From NCBI GenBank assembly GCA_044368415.1, contig JBIPLJ010000018.1, forward strand, positions 1-64,000: a stretch of DNA of 64,000 bases, read 5' to 3'. The translations under genes were made by a program, and so were the position numbers. The notes beneath the pieces were generated by a model that worked only from the letters and a program-made list of their open reading frames with translations, did no database searches and had not been told where the DNA came from. Positions 49,011 through 57,641 of the stretch are shown here, in pieces. Positions within the stretch are counted from its first letter, which is position 1. Every line of letters starts with the position of its first letter. Source of the DNA: UBA4615 sp044368415 (GTDB lineage: Bacteria; Pseudomonadota; Gammaproteobacteria; Burkholderiales; Burkholderiaceae_E).

Positions 49011-51488
49011 GTGACCAAGTCCTGGACACCACCCACCCGGGAAGAGATCCTGGACGCCCTGCGCAGCGCGGAATCGCCGCTGACGCCGACCGAACTCGGC
49101 GAGCGCTTCGGGGTCCCCCTGCGCCATGCCGAAGCGCTCGAGCAGCGCGTCTTGGCGATGGAGCGCGACGGCCTGCTGCTCCCCAACCGCAAGGGCGTGC
49201 TGCTGCTCGCCGACAAGCTCGACCTCGTCGCCGGCCGCATCACCGGTCACCGTGACGGCTTCGGCTTCCTCGTACCCGATGCGGGCGGAGCGGACCTGTT
49301 CCTGCCGCCGCGCGAGATGCAGAAGGGGATGCACGGGGACCGCGCGCTCGTCAGACGCACCGGCCTCGACAACCGCGGCAAGCCCGAGGGCTCGATCGTC
49401 GAGATCACCGAGCGCGGGCACCGCCGCCTGGTCGGCCGCGTACTTGTCGAGCGTGGCGTGACCGTCGTTGTGCCCGAAGACCAGCGCATCAAGCACGACA
49501 TCCTCATCGCCCCCGGCGACGCTGGCGGTGCGCAGCCCGGACAGGTCGTCACCGTCGAGATTGTCCAGCCGCCGAACGGGCACACCCCGCCCATGGGACG
49601 TGTGGTCGAGGTGCTTGGCGCGATCGACGACCCGGGCATGGAGATCGAGATCGCGGTGCGCAAGTTCGACGTGCCGCACGAGTTCTCAGAGGAGGCGCTC
49701 GCGCTCGCCGCGAAGCTGCCCGCGCAGGTACGGCCGGCCGACTACAAGCGCCGCATCGACCTGCGTGACGTGCCGCTGGTGACGATCGACGGCGAGGACG
49801 CGCGCGACTTCGACGACGCGGTCTACTGCGAGCCGCTGGAAACCTCGGGCCGCCGAGCGGGAGGCTGGCGCCTGTTGGTCGCGATCGCCGACGTCGCGCA
49901 CTACGTCGAGGACGGCAGCGCGCTCGACCTCGACGCGCTGCGGCGCTCGACCTCGGTGTACTTCCCGCGGCGCGTGATCCCGATGCTGCCGGAGAAGCTC
50001 TCGAACGGGCTGTGCTCGCTCAACCCGGCGGTGGACCGGCTGGTGCTGGTCGCCGACATGGTGATCACCGCACGCGGCCAGGTGAAGGCCTACCAGTTCT
50101 ACGAGGCGGTCATGCACTCGGCCGCCCGCCTGACCTACGACGAGGTCTGGTCGGTGCTGTCCGGGCGCGACCCGGCGGCGGCGCGTGCGCGCGCCCCGCT
50201 GGTGCCACACCTACAGAACCTCTACGACCTGTTCCGTGCGCTGGTGAAGGCGCGCGGCGTGCGCGGCGCGATGGACTTCGAGACGACCGAGACAAAGATT
50301 GTCTGCGACGTCGCGGGGCGCATCGAGCGGATCGTCGCGCGCACCCGTAACGATGCGCACAAGTTGATCGAGGAGTGCATGCTGGCGGCCAACACCTGCG
50401 CGGCGGACTTCGTCTCGCGCAGCCGGCATCCCGCGCTGTACCGGATCCACGAGGGGCCGACGCCGGAGCGGCTTACGCTGCTGCGCGAGTTCCTGCAGAG
50501 CGCAGGCCTGTCGCTCGGTGGCGGCGACGATCCGACGCCGGCCGACTACGCAGTGCTCGCCCAGCAGATCGCGCCGCGGCCCGATGCGGGGCTGCTTCAG
50601 ACCATGCTGCTGCGTTCGATGCAGCAGGCCGTCTATTCGCCGTACAACGTCGGCCACTTCGGCCTGTCTTACGAGGCCTATGCACACTTCACGTCGCCGA
50701 TCCGCCGCTATCCGGACCTGTTGACCCACCGCGTGATCAAGGCGCTGATGCAGAGCCATCGCTATGCGCCGCCGGTGCCGTCGGCCGAGACGATCGCCGC
50801 CGCGCCGCCGCCGCGCGGGCGTCGCGGTGGGCCGCCCAAGCCCTCGGCGAAGTCAACGGCACGCGCCGAGGATCGCGCCGAGGCGCGTACCCGGATGAGC
50901 CTCGCGCAGCGCGAGGAGCTTGACCGCTGGCAGACCCTCGGGCTGCTGTGCTCGGCCAACGAGCGACGCGCCGACGACGCCTCGCGCGACGTCGAGGCCT
51001 GGCTCAAGTGCCAATACATGCGCGAGCGGGTCGGCGAGCAATTCCGAGGCCGCGTGACCGGGGTCGCGACCTTCGGGCTGTTCATCACCCTCAACGACCT
51101 GTATGTCGAGGGCATGGTCCACGTCTCGGAGCTCGGCAGCGAGTACTTCCAGTACATCGAGGCCGCGCACGAACTGCGTGGCGAGCGCACCGGAAAGCGC
51201 TATCGCCTGACCGACGAGATCGACGTCCAGGTCTCGCGGGTCGACCTCGAGGCGCGCCGGATCGAGTTCCGGATGGTCAAGACCGATGCGCCGCGTGTCG
51301 ACGCGCGCGGTGTGCGTGTGCCGACGGCCGCCGAGCTCGGACCGTCGCCGCTCGCCGAGCGCAGCGGCCGCAAGGCCGCGCCCGCCAAATCGGAGCAGGT
51401 GGCGCGGGTGCGCACCGAGCGGCAGGCGGCCAAGCGGCGGGGCGGCGCGAAGTCCGAGCAGCGCGGTCCCAGGCGCAAACGGAGGTAG
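49011..51488 (+). CDS. rnr: Ribonuclease R
   Basis: This processive 3'-5' exoribonuclease degrades structured RNA. The 825-residue protein has an N-terminal winged helix and cold-shock domains (GRITGHRDGFGFLVPDAGGA). The RNB core has TIDGEDARDFDDAVYCE catalytic aspartates and SPIRRYPDLLTHRVIKAL. An S1 domain (FRGRVTGVATFGLFITLNDL) and a Lys/Arg-rich tail follow. An internal Ala/Pro/Arg-rich insertion lies near 590-630. The GTG start 49011 was chosen because upstream codons are non-homologous. Confidence 0.96.
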   Translation: MTKSWTPPTREEILDALRSAESPLTPTELGERFGVPLRHAEALEQRVLAMERDGLLLPNRKGVLLLADKLDLVAGRITGHRDGFGFLVPDAGGADLFLPPREMQKGMHGDRALVRRTGLDNRGKPEGSIVEITERGHRRLVGRVLVERGVTVVVPEDQRIKHDILIAPGDAGGAQPGQVVTVEIVQPPNGHTPPMGRVVEVLGAIDDPGMEIEIAVRKFDVPHEFSEEALALAAKLPAQVRPADYKRRIDLRDVPLVTIDGEDARDFDDAVYCEPLETSGRRAGGWRLLVAIADVAHYVEDGSALDLDALRRSTSVYFPRRVIPMLPEKLSNGLCSLNPAVDRLVLVADMVITARGQVKAYQFYEAVMHSAARLTYDEVWSVLSGRDPAAARARAPLVPHLQNLYDLFRALVKARGVRGAMDFETTETKIVCDVAGRIERIVARTRNDAHKLIEECMLAANTCAADFVSRSRHPALYRIHEGPTPERLTLLREFLQSAGLSLGGGDDPTPADYAVLAQQIAPRPDAGLLQTMLLRSMQQAVYSPYNVGHFGLSYEAYAHFTSPIRRYPDLLTHRVIKALMQSHRYAPPVPSAETIAAAPPPRGRRGGPPKPSAKSTARAEDRAEARTRMSLAQREELDRWQTLGLLCSANERRADDASRDVEAWLKCQYMRERVGEQFRGRVTGVATFGLFITLNDLYVEGMVHVSELGSEYFQYIEAAHELRGERTGKRYRLTDEIDVQVSRVDLEARRIEFRMVKTDAPRVDARGVRVPTAAELGPSPLAERSGRKAAPAKSEQVARVRTERQAAKRRGGAKSEQRGPRRKRR

Positions 51489-51492
51489 GCCG

Positions 51493-52233
51493 GTGCTCGT
51501 GTTCGGATTCCATTCGGTGACCTCCCGGCTGCGCAGCCAGGCCGCCTCGGTCAAGGAACTCTACGTCGATGTGCGTCGCGAGGACGGACGCATGCGCGAG
51601 CTGCTGTCGGCGGCGGCGCAGGCCGGTGTCGAGGCGCGGCGAGTCGATGGTGCGCGGCTCGACAAGCTGTGCCCCAACCGTCGCCATCAGGGCGTCGTCG
51701 CGATCGCCGAGGCGCAGCCCCTGCGGGTCGGCTTCGACGAGCTGCTCGATGCGATCGAGGGACCGCCGCTGCTGTTGCTGCTCGATGGCGTGACCGATCC
51801 ACGCAACCTCGGTGCCTGCCTGCGGGTGGCCGATGGCGCGGGCGCACATGCGGTGATCGCGCCGAAGGACCACGCCTGTCCGCTGAACGAGGCGGCGATC
51901 CAGACCGCGAGCGGCGCGGCCGAGAACGTGCCCTACATCATGGTCACCAACCTCGCCCGCACGATCGACGAGCTCCAGGAGCGGCGCATCACCGTCATCG
52001 GCACGGCCGATGGCACCGACGCGACGCTCTACGACATCGAGGTGCCGGCCTCGGTCGCCTGGGTCCTAGGCGCCGAGGGTGTCGGGCTGCGGCGCCTGAC
52101 GCGCGAGCGCTGCGACACCCTGGTGTCCATCCCGATGGCCGGCCAGGTGAGCAGCCTGAACGTGTCGGTCGCGGCCGGCGTCGTGCTCTACGAGACGATG
52201 CGCCGCACGCGGCTGGGCGCGCCGGCGCGCTGA
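51493..52233 (+). CDS. rlmB: 23S rRNA (guanosine-2251-2'-O)-methyltransferase
   Basis: This SPOUT methyltransferase has 246 residues: an L30e-like N-domain (FGFHSVTSRLR), then the catalytic knot with LLLLDGVTDPRNLGACLRVA, KDHACPLNEAAIQTASGAAE, WVLGAEGVGLRRLTRERCD and IPMAGQVSSLNVSVAAGVVL. GGAGG stands 8 bases before the GTG. It follows rnr by 4 bp, the usual rnr-rlmB pair. Confidence 0.95.
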   Translation: MLVFGFHSVTSRLRSQAASVKELYVDVRREDGRMRELLSAAAQAGVEARRVDGARLDKLCPNRRHQGVVAIAEAQPLRVGFDELLDAIEGPPLLLLLDGVTDPRNLGACLRVADGAGAHAVIAPKDHACPLNEAAIQTASGAAENVPYIMVTNLARTIDELQERRITVIGTADGTDATLYDIEVPASVAWVLGAEGVGLRRLTRERCDTLVSIPMAGQVSSLNVSVAAGVVLYETMRRTRLGAPAR

Positions 52234-52240
52234 CGCCCGC

Positions 52241-52954
52241 TCAGCCTTCGGGGTCGGTGCGTGGGCGCCGCGGCGGCGCGGCCTCGTTGCGGCGCATCCG
52301 TGAACGGAAGTCCCAGGGGGCCTCGGGCTCGGCGTCTTGCCACAGCCCGGCCCGGCGCGCGCGGGCGGCGCGCTCGGCCTGTGCGTAGCGCGGCACGTCG
52401 GCCGGCGGCTGGTCGGCGCGGTAGCGCACGAAATGCCAGGCCAGGCCAGCCTCGACCAGCGACAGTGCGGCGTCCGCAGGCGGCAGGTCGGCGTCGAGCA
52501 CCCACACCTTCGCGACCGTCCGGTCGAAGACATCCTGCTTGATCGGATCGATCCGCAGCCGGTGGCCGCGCAGCATTTCTTCGAGGTGGCGGCGCGATTG
52601 ATCGGCGTAGGGCTGGTGGTGCTCGGGCGCGTCGATACCCGAGACCCGAATGCGCAGTCGCCGGCCATCGTCGCCGCGGAAGGTGAAGGAGTCGCCGTCG
52701 TGGACATTGAGCACGATGCCCTCGACCGACGGCGGCAGCGCGCGGGCTGCTGCGGCAGCGGCCGGCCCGGTGTGTCCGGCGTGCGCTGGAAGGGGTGCGA
52801 CGAACGTCGAGGCGAGCGTCGAGGCGAGCGGGGTGCTGCGGGTGAGCGCGACGAGCGTCGAGTGGAGCGGGTGTCTGGAGGCGAGCACGGCGAGCGTCGA
52901 GGCGAGCAGACGGCGCCGGGCGGGGAGGGGCGCAGACGACGGGCGGGCGGGCAT
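52241..52954 (-). CDS. Secreted staphylococcal-nuclease-like protein
   Basis: This 237-residue protein has an unusual long Ser/Thr/Ala/Leu-rich N-terminus (15-60), perhaps an overlong signal. The SNase domain follows from 78 to about 190: VLNVHDGDSFTFRGDDG (D86/D88 region), RVSGIDAPEHHQPYADQS and DRTVAKVWVLDADLPPADAA. It should cleave nucleic acids with calcium outside the cytoplasm. The N-terminal codons contain imperfect repeats of gcgtcgaggcgag, which suggest slippage. The start is uncertain. Confidence 0.8.
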   Translation of the reverse strand: MPARPSSAPLPARRRLLASTLAVLASRHPLHSTLVALTRSTPLASTLASTFVAPLPAHAGHTGPAAAAAARALPPSVEGIVLNVHDGDSFTFRGDDGRRLRIRVSGIDAPEHHQPYADQSRRHLEEMLRGHRLRIDPIKQDVFDRTVAKVWVLDADLPPADAALSLVEAGLAWHFVRYRADQPPADVPRYAQAERAARARRAGLWQDAEPEAPWDFRSRMRRNEAAPPRRPRTDPEG

Positions 52955-53016
52955 CGGGGCGGCGAGTTTTGTGCAGCAGGCTAGCACGCGATGGCGGCGG
53001 GGCCGCGCGCTCGCGG

Positions 53017-53022
53017 TAGCAT
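53017..53022 (+). promoter_or_regulatory. Putative -10 (TAGCAT) of the phosphofructokinase gene
   Basis: TAGCAT lies 28 bases upstream of ATG 53051. It is the same hexamer found before the CBS gene. No matching -35 is obvious. Confidence 0.3.
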
Positions 53023-53050
53023 CGCGGCTGACTTCACGACGAGGCGACCC

Positions 53051-54229
53051 ATGCCAGACACGCTCTCCCGTTCCCTGCCGCGGCGCATCGGGCTGCTGAC
53101 GGGAGGCGGCGACTGCCCCGGCCTGAACGCCGTCATCCGGGCCTTCACGCGCACCGCGCGCGGCCGTCACGGTGTCACGGTGGTCGGCATCGAGGACGGC
53201 TTCGAGGGGCTGCTCGAGGGCCGCATGCGCGAGCTCGACTACGGCGAGGTCGCCGGCCTGATCGGCGAGGGCGGCACCATCCTTGGGACGACCAACAAAG
53301 GCGACCCCTGGCACTTCCCGATGAGCGCGCCTGACGGCTCGCTCGAGATCCATGACGTATCGGCACGGATGCTCGCGCGGATCCGCGAGACCGGGCTCGA
53401 CGCGCTGGTCGTGGTCGGCGGCGACGGCTCGATGCACATCGCGCAGCGTTTCGTCGCGCTCGGCGTGCCGGTGGTGGGCGTACCGAAGACCATCGACAAC
53501 GACCTGTCCGCCACCGACACGACCTTCGGCTTCGACACTGCAGTATCGATCGTCTCGGAGGCCATCGACCGGCTCACCACCACCGCGTCGTCGCATCATC
53601 GGGTCATGGTGATCGAGGTGATGGGGCGCTACGCGGGCTGGATCGCGCTGGCCGGCGGCATGGCAGGCGGCGCCGACACCATCCTGATCCCGGAGGTGCC
53701 GTTTGCCTGGGAATCGGTGTTTCATCACGTGCGCCAGCGCGCGCTGCGCGGCCGGCGCTTCTCGATCGTCTGTGTGGCCGAGGGCGCGACGCTGCCCGAG
53801 GGCGGCGAAGTGCTGCGAGGAATCGATCGCAGGCGCACCGACGCCAAGCAGCTCGGCGGCGTGGGCGCCGTGATCGCCCAGCGGATCGAGGAGGGCACCG
53901 GCCTCGAGACGCGAGTCACCGTGCTCGGTCATCTGCAGCGCGGCGGCACGCCGACCGCCTACGACCGACTGCTGGCAACGCGCTTCGGCGTGGCGGCGGC
54001 CGAGTCCGCCTGTCGCGGCGACTCCGGCGTGATGGTCGCACTGCGGGGCACCGAAATCGTCACCGTGCCGATCGCCGATGCGATCGCCGCGCTGCGCACG
54101 GTGCCGCCCGATCATGCCTGGGTGCAGGCCGCGCGCGCGGTCGGCACGCGCTTCGGCGACGAGCCGGTGCCGGCGGATGAGGCGGGTGCGGGCGGCGACG
54201 ACGTGCCGGCCGGCGAGCCGGCGTCCTGA
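53051..54229 (+). CDS. 6-phosphofructokinase (mixed ATP/PPi signature)
   Basis: This 392-residue PfkA-family enzyme phosphorylates fructose 6-phosphate. It has GLLTGGGDCPGLNAVIR (14-30), GGDGSMH (123-129), PKTIDNDLSATD (145-156), MGRYAGWIALAGG and LGHLQRGGTPTAYDRLLATR. GGDGS, with Gly after Asp, is the ATP-type residue, while the lysine in PKTIDND is the PPi-type residue. This mixed pattern is known from actinobacterial and related PFKs, so the donor is not decided. The family is uncommon in Burkholderiales, many of which lack PFK. Confidence 0.9.
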   Translation: MPDTLSRSLPRRIGLLTGGGDCPGLNAVIRAFTRTARGRHGVTVVGIEDGFEGLLEGRMRELDYGEVAGLIGEGGTILGTTNKGDPWHFPMSAPDGSLEIHDVSARMLARIRETGLDALVVVGGDGSMHIAQRFVALGVPVVGVPKTIDNDLSATDTTFGFDTAVSIVSEAIDRLTTTASSHHRVMVIEVMGRYAGWIALAGGMAGGADTILIPEVPFAWESVFHHVRQRALRGRRFSIVCVAEGATLPEGGEVLRGIDRRRTDAKQLGGVGAVIAQRIEEGTGLETRVTVLGHLQRGGTPTAYDRLLATRFGVAAAESACRGDSGVMVALRGTEIVTVPIADAIAALRTVPPDHAWVQAARAVGTRFGDEPVPADEAGAGGDDVPAGEPAS

Positions 54230-54317
54230 GGCGCCCGATGTTCGCCAAGGGCCCGGGTTTGTAGCACAGCGGCCGGCGGCTTCCCGGGGCCGCGCGCACG
54301 CGTCCCGATCGAGGGCC

Positions 54318-54836
54318 CTACCAGAGCCCGAGCGCCAGTCCGGCGGCCAGCGTCCCGCCGAGGGTCGCGGCGCGCTCCAGATCGGCCGGACCGATCGCTT
54401 TGGGCGCGAGGATCGCCTGAGCGGTCTGGGCGCCGGTGATCACCCGAAGCGGCTCCGCCGCGCGCACCAGCCGCCAGCCCGTCGCGATCCGCTCGATCTG
54501 GCGGACCGTGCCCAGGCCGTCGCCGCCGGCGCAGACGATGGCGGCATACGGCCGTCCGTTGAGGGCGTCGAGCGCAGGGTAGTAGCAGCGATCGAAGAAG
54601 GCCTTCATCGGGCCGGCCATCGAACCCAGGCACTCCGGGGTGGCGAAGAGCAGCGCGTCCGCCGCGAGCACGGCCGCGGGGGCGAGCCGGTCGCAGCGCA
54701 CGTCGAGGACATGGGGCGGGTCCGGCTCGTCGCGGACCGCCTCGCGAGCACCGTCGGCCGCCTCCTGCACTAGGCGGGCCGTGCCGCCTGTGTTCGACCA
54801 CCAGATGATGAGCAGCCGGCGGCCGGGCGCGGGCAC
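54318..54836 (-). CDS. Flavodoxin-like/NAD(P)H-dependent FMN reductase family protein
   Basis: This 172-residue protein starts at a GTG 8 bp after the upstream gene. LLIIWWSNTGGTARLVQEAA (8-27) is a phosphate-binding loop for FMN, and LFATPECLGSMAGPMKAFFD has the usual flavodoxin-reductase SMAG..K..FD segment. AAIVCAGGDGLGTVRQIERI follows. It probably binds FMN and transfers electrons in the cytoplasm. It appears co-transcribed with the secreted protein upstream. Confidence 0.8.
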   Translation of the reverse strand: MPAPGRRLLIIWWSNTGGTARLVQEAADGAREAVRDEPDPPHVLDVRCDRLAPAAVLAADALLFATPECLGSMAGPMKAFFDRCYYPALDALNGRPYAAIVCAGGDGLGTVRQIERIATGWRLVRAAEPLRVITGAQTAQAILAPKAIGPADLERAATLGGTLAAGLALGLW

Positions 54837-54844
54837 CGCGCGGG

Positions 54845-56236
54845 TCAGCGGTTGAACAGCCCGCGCAGCACGCGGGCGCCCTCGCGCAGGCCCTGCTCGA
54901 CGGCCTCGGTCGGAGTGGCCGGCGCCTGCGAGGCTGGCGGCTGCCCGCCGTCGGAGGGGGGCGCCGATCCGGTCGGCGGTGGCGGCGCGCTGCCTGCCGA
55001 GGGCGCGCCGGCGGGGGCTCGCCCGCCACCTCCCGAAGCCCCCATCAATCCGGCCATGCCCTCGCCGAGCATCAGCGAGGTGCTCGACTTCAGCCGCAGC
55101 TTCACCGACCACTGGATGTCCCAGGGCACCTTGGGGTCGGTCGGGCGGGGCGGATGTGAGACGTTGAGCTCGTCACCGTATGCGACGAAGCTGAGCAGGC
55201 CGGCGGGCATCGCCTTCACCACCTCGGCGGGCAGCGTGCACTCGGTGCGATCCGGCGGCAGCACCACCCGTTCCCGAACGAGTCGGGACACCTCGGCGGG
55301 TTGCACGTAGTCGGCCAAGGCCCCGCCGGTCTCCTGCACCGCGCTCGAGGTCCACATCACGATGTCCACCGTGCCGCCGCCATCCGCGCTGCCGGCGCCG
55401 GCAGCGCTCATGAAGTAGCCGGTCGCCCCGCCCACCGGGCGCCAGCTCATCTGCTGCGTGCCCGCGGGTTGACGCGAGGTGCTCAGCTCCACCGGCGGCA
55501 TGAAGTCGTGCTGTTCGACCGCGAAGCGGATGTCGGGCGAGTAGGTGCCCTTGACCTGGTGCTCGCCGCGCAGCGACGCTTGGGCGGGAACGGTCTGACG
55601 GTCGCGCTCGTTCGGCCAGGCTCCATAAGTTCGGCTCTGGCCGAAGCTCGGCCCGCGCGGGCCCCTCACGCTGCGCGACGTCAGGTTCGGCATCGCCTGC
55701 CCAGGGCCGATCTTAGAGAAGTCGATCACCACCGGCTGACCCGGTCCGACCTTCTCGCCGCAGCCCCAAAAGATGAGCATTCGACCCTTGGGTTGCTCGT
55801 CGATGCCCTTGGGCAGCGTGCGCTCGGCCGGCTCGGTACTCGCGCGGGTCGGCTCAGGCGTGAGGAGCGGCAGCTGCGAGCCCATCGACATGCCGGGCGG
55901 GATCAGGTGCGCGGCCTCGGGCGCAGCCGATGCGCCCTGCGACGAGCCCAGTCTGAGGTCAAGGGTGCGGACAGGCGCGGGGGCCCGGCCGGTGAGCATG
56001 CCCAGCATGCTGCCGAGACCCATGCCGCCGCCTGCGCCCATCGCTCCGAAGCCGGAGACCGTGTCGGCGCTCAGCCAGTAGGTGGCGACCGGGCCGCGCA
56101 CGACCTGCGCCGGCGGAGTCTGCGCGCCGGCCGGGGAAACGGAGAGACCGAGCGCACCGACGATCGCGAGCGCGGCGCGCTGTCTGGGTCGGACTGGGAG
56201 GTGCGTCGAATGGGACTTCGAATGCATGACGATCAT
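54845..56236 (-). CDS. Secreted protein of unknown function
   Basis: This 463-residue protein starts at ATG 56236 with AGGA just upstream. A basic stretch (MIVMHSKSHSTHLPVRPRQR) is followed by AALAIVGALGLSVSPAGAQ, a signal peptide. The mature part contains MLIFWGCGEKVGPGQPVVID, GPSFGQSRTYGAWPNERDRQ and VDIVMWTSSAVQE, and has a Gly/Pro-rich C-terminal tail ending VLRGLFNR. No membrane helix or known motif is seen. The family is not recognised. Confidence 0.72.
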   Translation of the reverse strand: MIVMHSKSHSTHLPVRPRQRAALAIVGALGLSVSPAGAQTPPAQVVRGPVATYWLSADTVSGFGAMGAGGGMGLGSMLGMLTGRAPAPVRTLDLRLGSSQGASAAPEAAHLIPPGMSMGSQLPLLTPEPTRASTEPAERTLPKGIDEQPKGRMLIFWGCGEKVGPGQPVVIDFSKIGPGQAMPNLTSRSVRGPRGPSFGQSRTYGAWPNERDRQTVPAQASLRGEHQVKGTYSPDIRFAVEQHDFMPPVELSTSRQPAGTQQMSWRPVGGATGYFMSAAGAGSADGGGTVDIVMWTSSAVQETGGALADYVQPAEVSRLVRERVVLPPDRTECTLPAEVVKAMPAGLLSFVAYGDELNVSHPPRPTDPKVPWDIQWSVKLRLKSSTSLMLGEGMAGLMGASGGGGRAPAGAPSAGSAPPPPTGSAPPSDGGQPPASQAPATPTEAVEQGLREGARVLRGLFNR

Positions 56237-56269
56237 CTCTGTCCTGAGCGTCCACGGAGTGTATGCGCT

Positions 56270-56646
56270 GTGCAGTGGGGTCGTCCCATTGAACTCACGT
56301 TGCGCTGGGCGGAAATCGCTGCGCTCGTCGCAGTCGCCGACTCGGTTCATCTCGAGGCCGAGTGTCCCGGGATGGACCCGATCGGCCACTTCGTGCTCGC
56401 TTTGTGGCCGCCTTCGGTGGCGGCACGCTGTGCGACGTGCTGATCGATCGCCCCCCGCGCTGCATCACGAGTGGGGGTGGTCGCAGGTTTCGCGCTGAGC
56501 CTGCTGCTGCCTTGGCTCGCGCGGGACCGCGTGCGGCCCTGGGTCGAACGTGCGGTGCGTGGCCCGATGCGTTCGGCTTCGGGCTGCGGATGCTCGCGCT
56601 GCGGCGCGGCTGGCGGCCTCCTACGCTCGTGCCTGACGGGGCTTGA
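56270..56646 (+). pseudogene. Decayed UPF0126 (TRIC-type channel/YicG) gene
   Basis: Fragments of one membrane protein family lie in order but in changing frames: LRWAEIAALVAVADSVHLEA with GMDPIGHFVLA (to about 56400), then RFVAAFGGGTLCDVLIDRPP (to about 56458), then PPALHHEWGW (to about 56490), then VVAGFALSLLLPWLARDRVR with PWVERAV (to about 56560), then WPDAFGFGLRMLALRRG. These match the first repeat and linker of UPF0126 proteins (FGGGTLRDxLLDRRP..W..H.E). At least four frame changes are needed, and the second half is missing. The gene is dead. The adjoining 56650-56800 segment is noticeably less GC-rich and holds no gene. Confidence 0.65.
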
Positions 56647-56802
56647 GTCGTTTGATACGGGGAAATCGTGAATTTCGACACCGCTTTGCCGGAATCGATA
56701 ACAGCGAGAAGGGTCGGCCTTCGGTCGTAGTCCCTCTCGGGGAATCTTCCAATAGAAACTCGGCTCGACAGGGCCCATGATGAGGGCCTAGGAGTCTCCA
56801 CC

Positions 56803-57585
56803 GTGCCACCGCATTCGATCCTGCTGACCGCCCAGCTCCGCGATCTAGCGCTCGCCGAGAGCCTCGAGCTGGGCCCCTATACCCTGGTCGTACGCGAGCT
56901 CGCGGCGGACGAGATGCCGGTGCGCCGTCGGCATGCCTGCCTCGACCTCACCCACGGACGTATCCTGGTGCGCGAGGGGCTCAACCCCGTGCAGTGGCTG
57001 CGCGCCTTCGTGCACGCGCTGGTGCGCCTGGTGCATTACTCGCAGGCTGCACTGATCGTCGACAGCACCGAGGAGCATCTGACGCATTCGCTCGCCAGCG
57101 GCCTGTCACAGCTCGCGCGCCGTAATCCCGCCCTCGCGTGGGCACTACTGCGGGCGATCAGCCCACACGTGCGGCGCAGCGGCCGCACGCCCCAGCGCCT
57201 TGTCGTCGGGCAGGCGGGCTGGACCGTCCGCCAGCTGCCGGTCAAGACTGCGACGCGCCTGCGCGTCTTCGGCCAGGCCGATCTGGAGCGGCGCCGCATC
57301 GAGCTCGACCCGGCCCTGTCCGGCACGCAGCTCGCCGTGATCTTCCTGCACGAGGCAATCCACGGGCTCCACCACGAGGCCGGCGTGAACGACCAGACGC
57401 CGCTGCGTATTGCGCACGCCCGCGAGGCGGACGCGCTGCTGCAGTTCTTCCGCAGCAACCCGCAGGCCGCGGGCTGGTGGTTCACGCTGCTGCAGCCGCG
57501 TTCGCAGCCTCTGCCAGCGCCCGCGCCGGTGCGGCGCACGCAGCCGGCCAGGGCGCGACTCCGACAGGCCAGCGTCGCTCGCTGA
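56803..57585 (+). CDS. HExxH metallopeptidase-like protein of unknown function
   Basis: This 260-residue cytoplasmic-looking protein has AGGAG 8 bases before the GTG. FLHEAIHGLHHEAGV contains H183, E184 and H187, a zinc-binding HExxH; READALLQFF about 25 residues later could provide the third ligand. The surrounding ARKID-like order (domain strand RRRIELDPALSGTQLAVIFL) recalls small phage or antitoxin-associated peptidases, but no family is clear. The C-terminus is Pro/Arg-rich. Confidence 0.65.
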   Translation: MPPHSILLTAQLRDLALAESLELGPYTLVVRELAADEMPVRRRHACLDLTHGRILVREGLNPVQWLRAFVHALVRLVHYSQAALIVDSTEEHLTHSLASGLSQLARRNPALAWALLRAISPHVRRSGRTPQRLVVGQAGWTVRQLPVKTATRLRVFGQADLERRRIELDPALSGTQLAVIFLHEAIHGLHHEAGVNDQTPLRIAHAREADALLQFFRSNPQAAGWWFTLLQPRSQPLPAPAPVRRTQPARARLRQASVAR

Positions 57586-57590
57586 GGTTG

Positions 57591-57614
57591 CCCTAGAGCC
57601 GGCCCTAGAGCCGG
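57591..57614. repeat. 12-bp tandem duplication
   Basis: ccctagagccgg occurs twice in direct succession, just after the stop of the HExxH gene, between two convergent genes. No function is evident. Confidence 0.7.
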
Positions 57615-57641
57615 CCCGAGAGCCTGTCGCACCGCCGCGCT

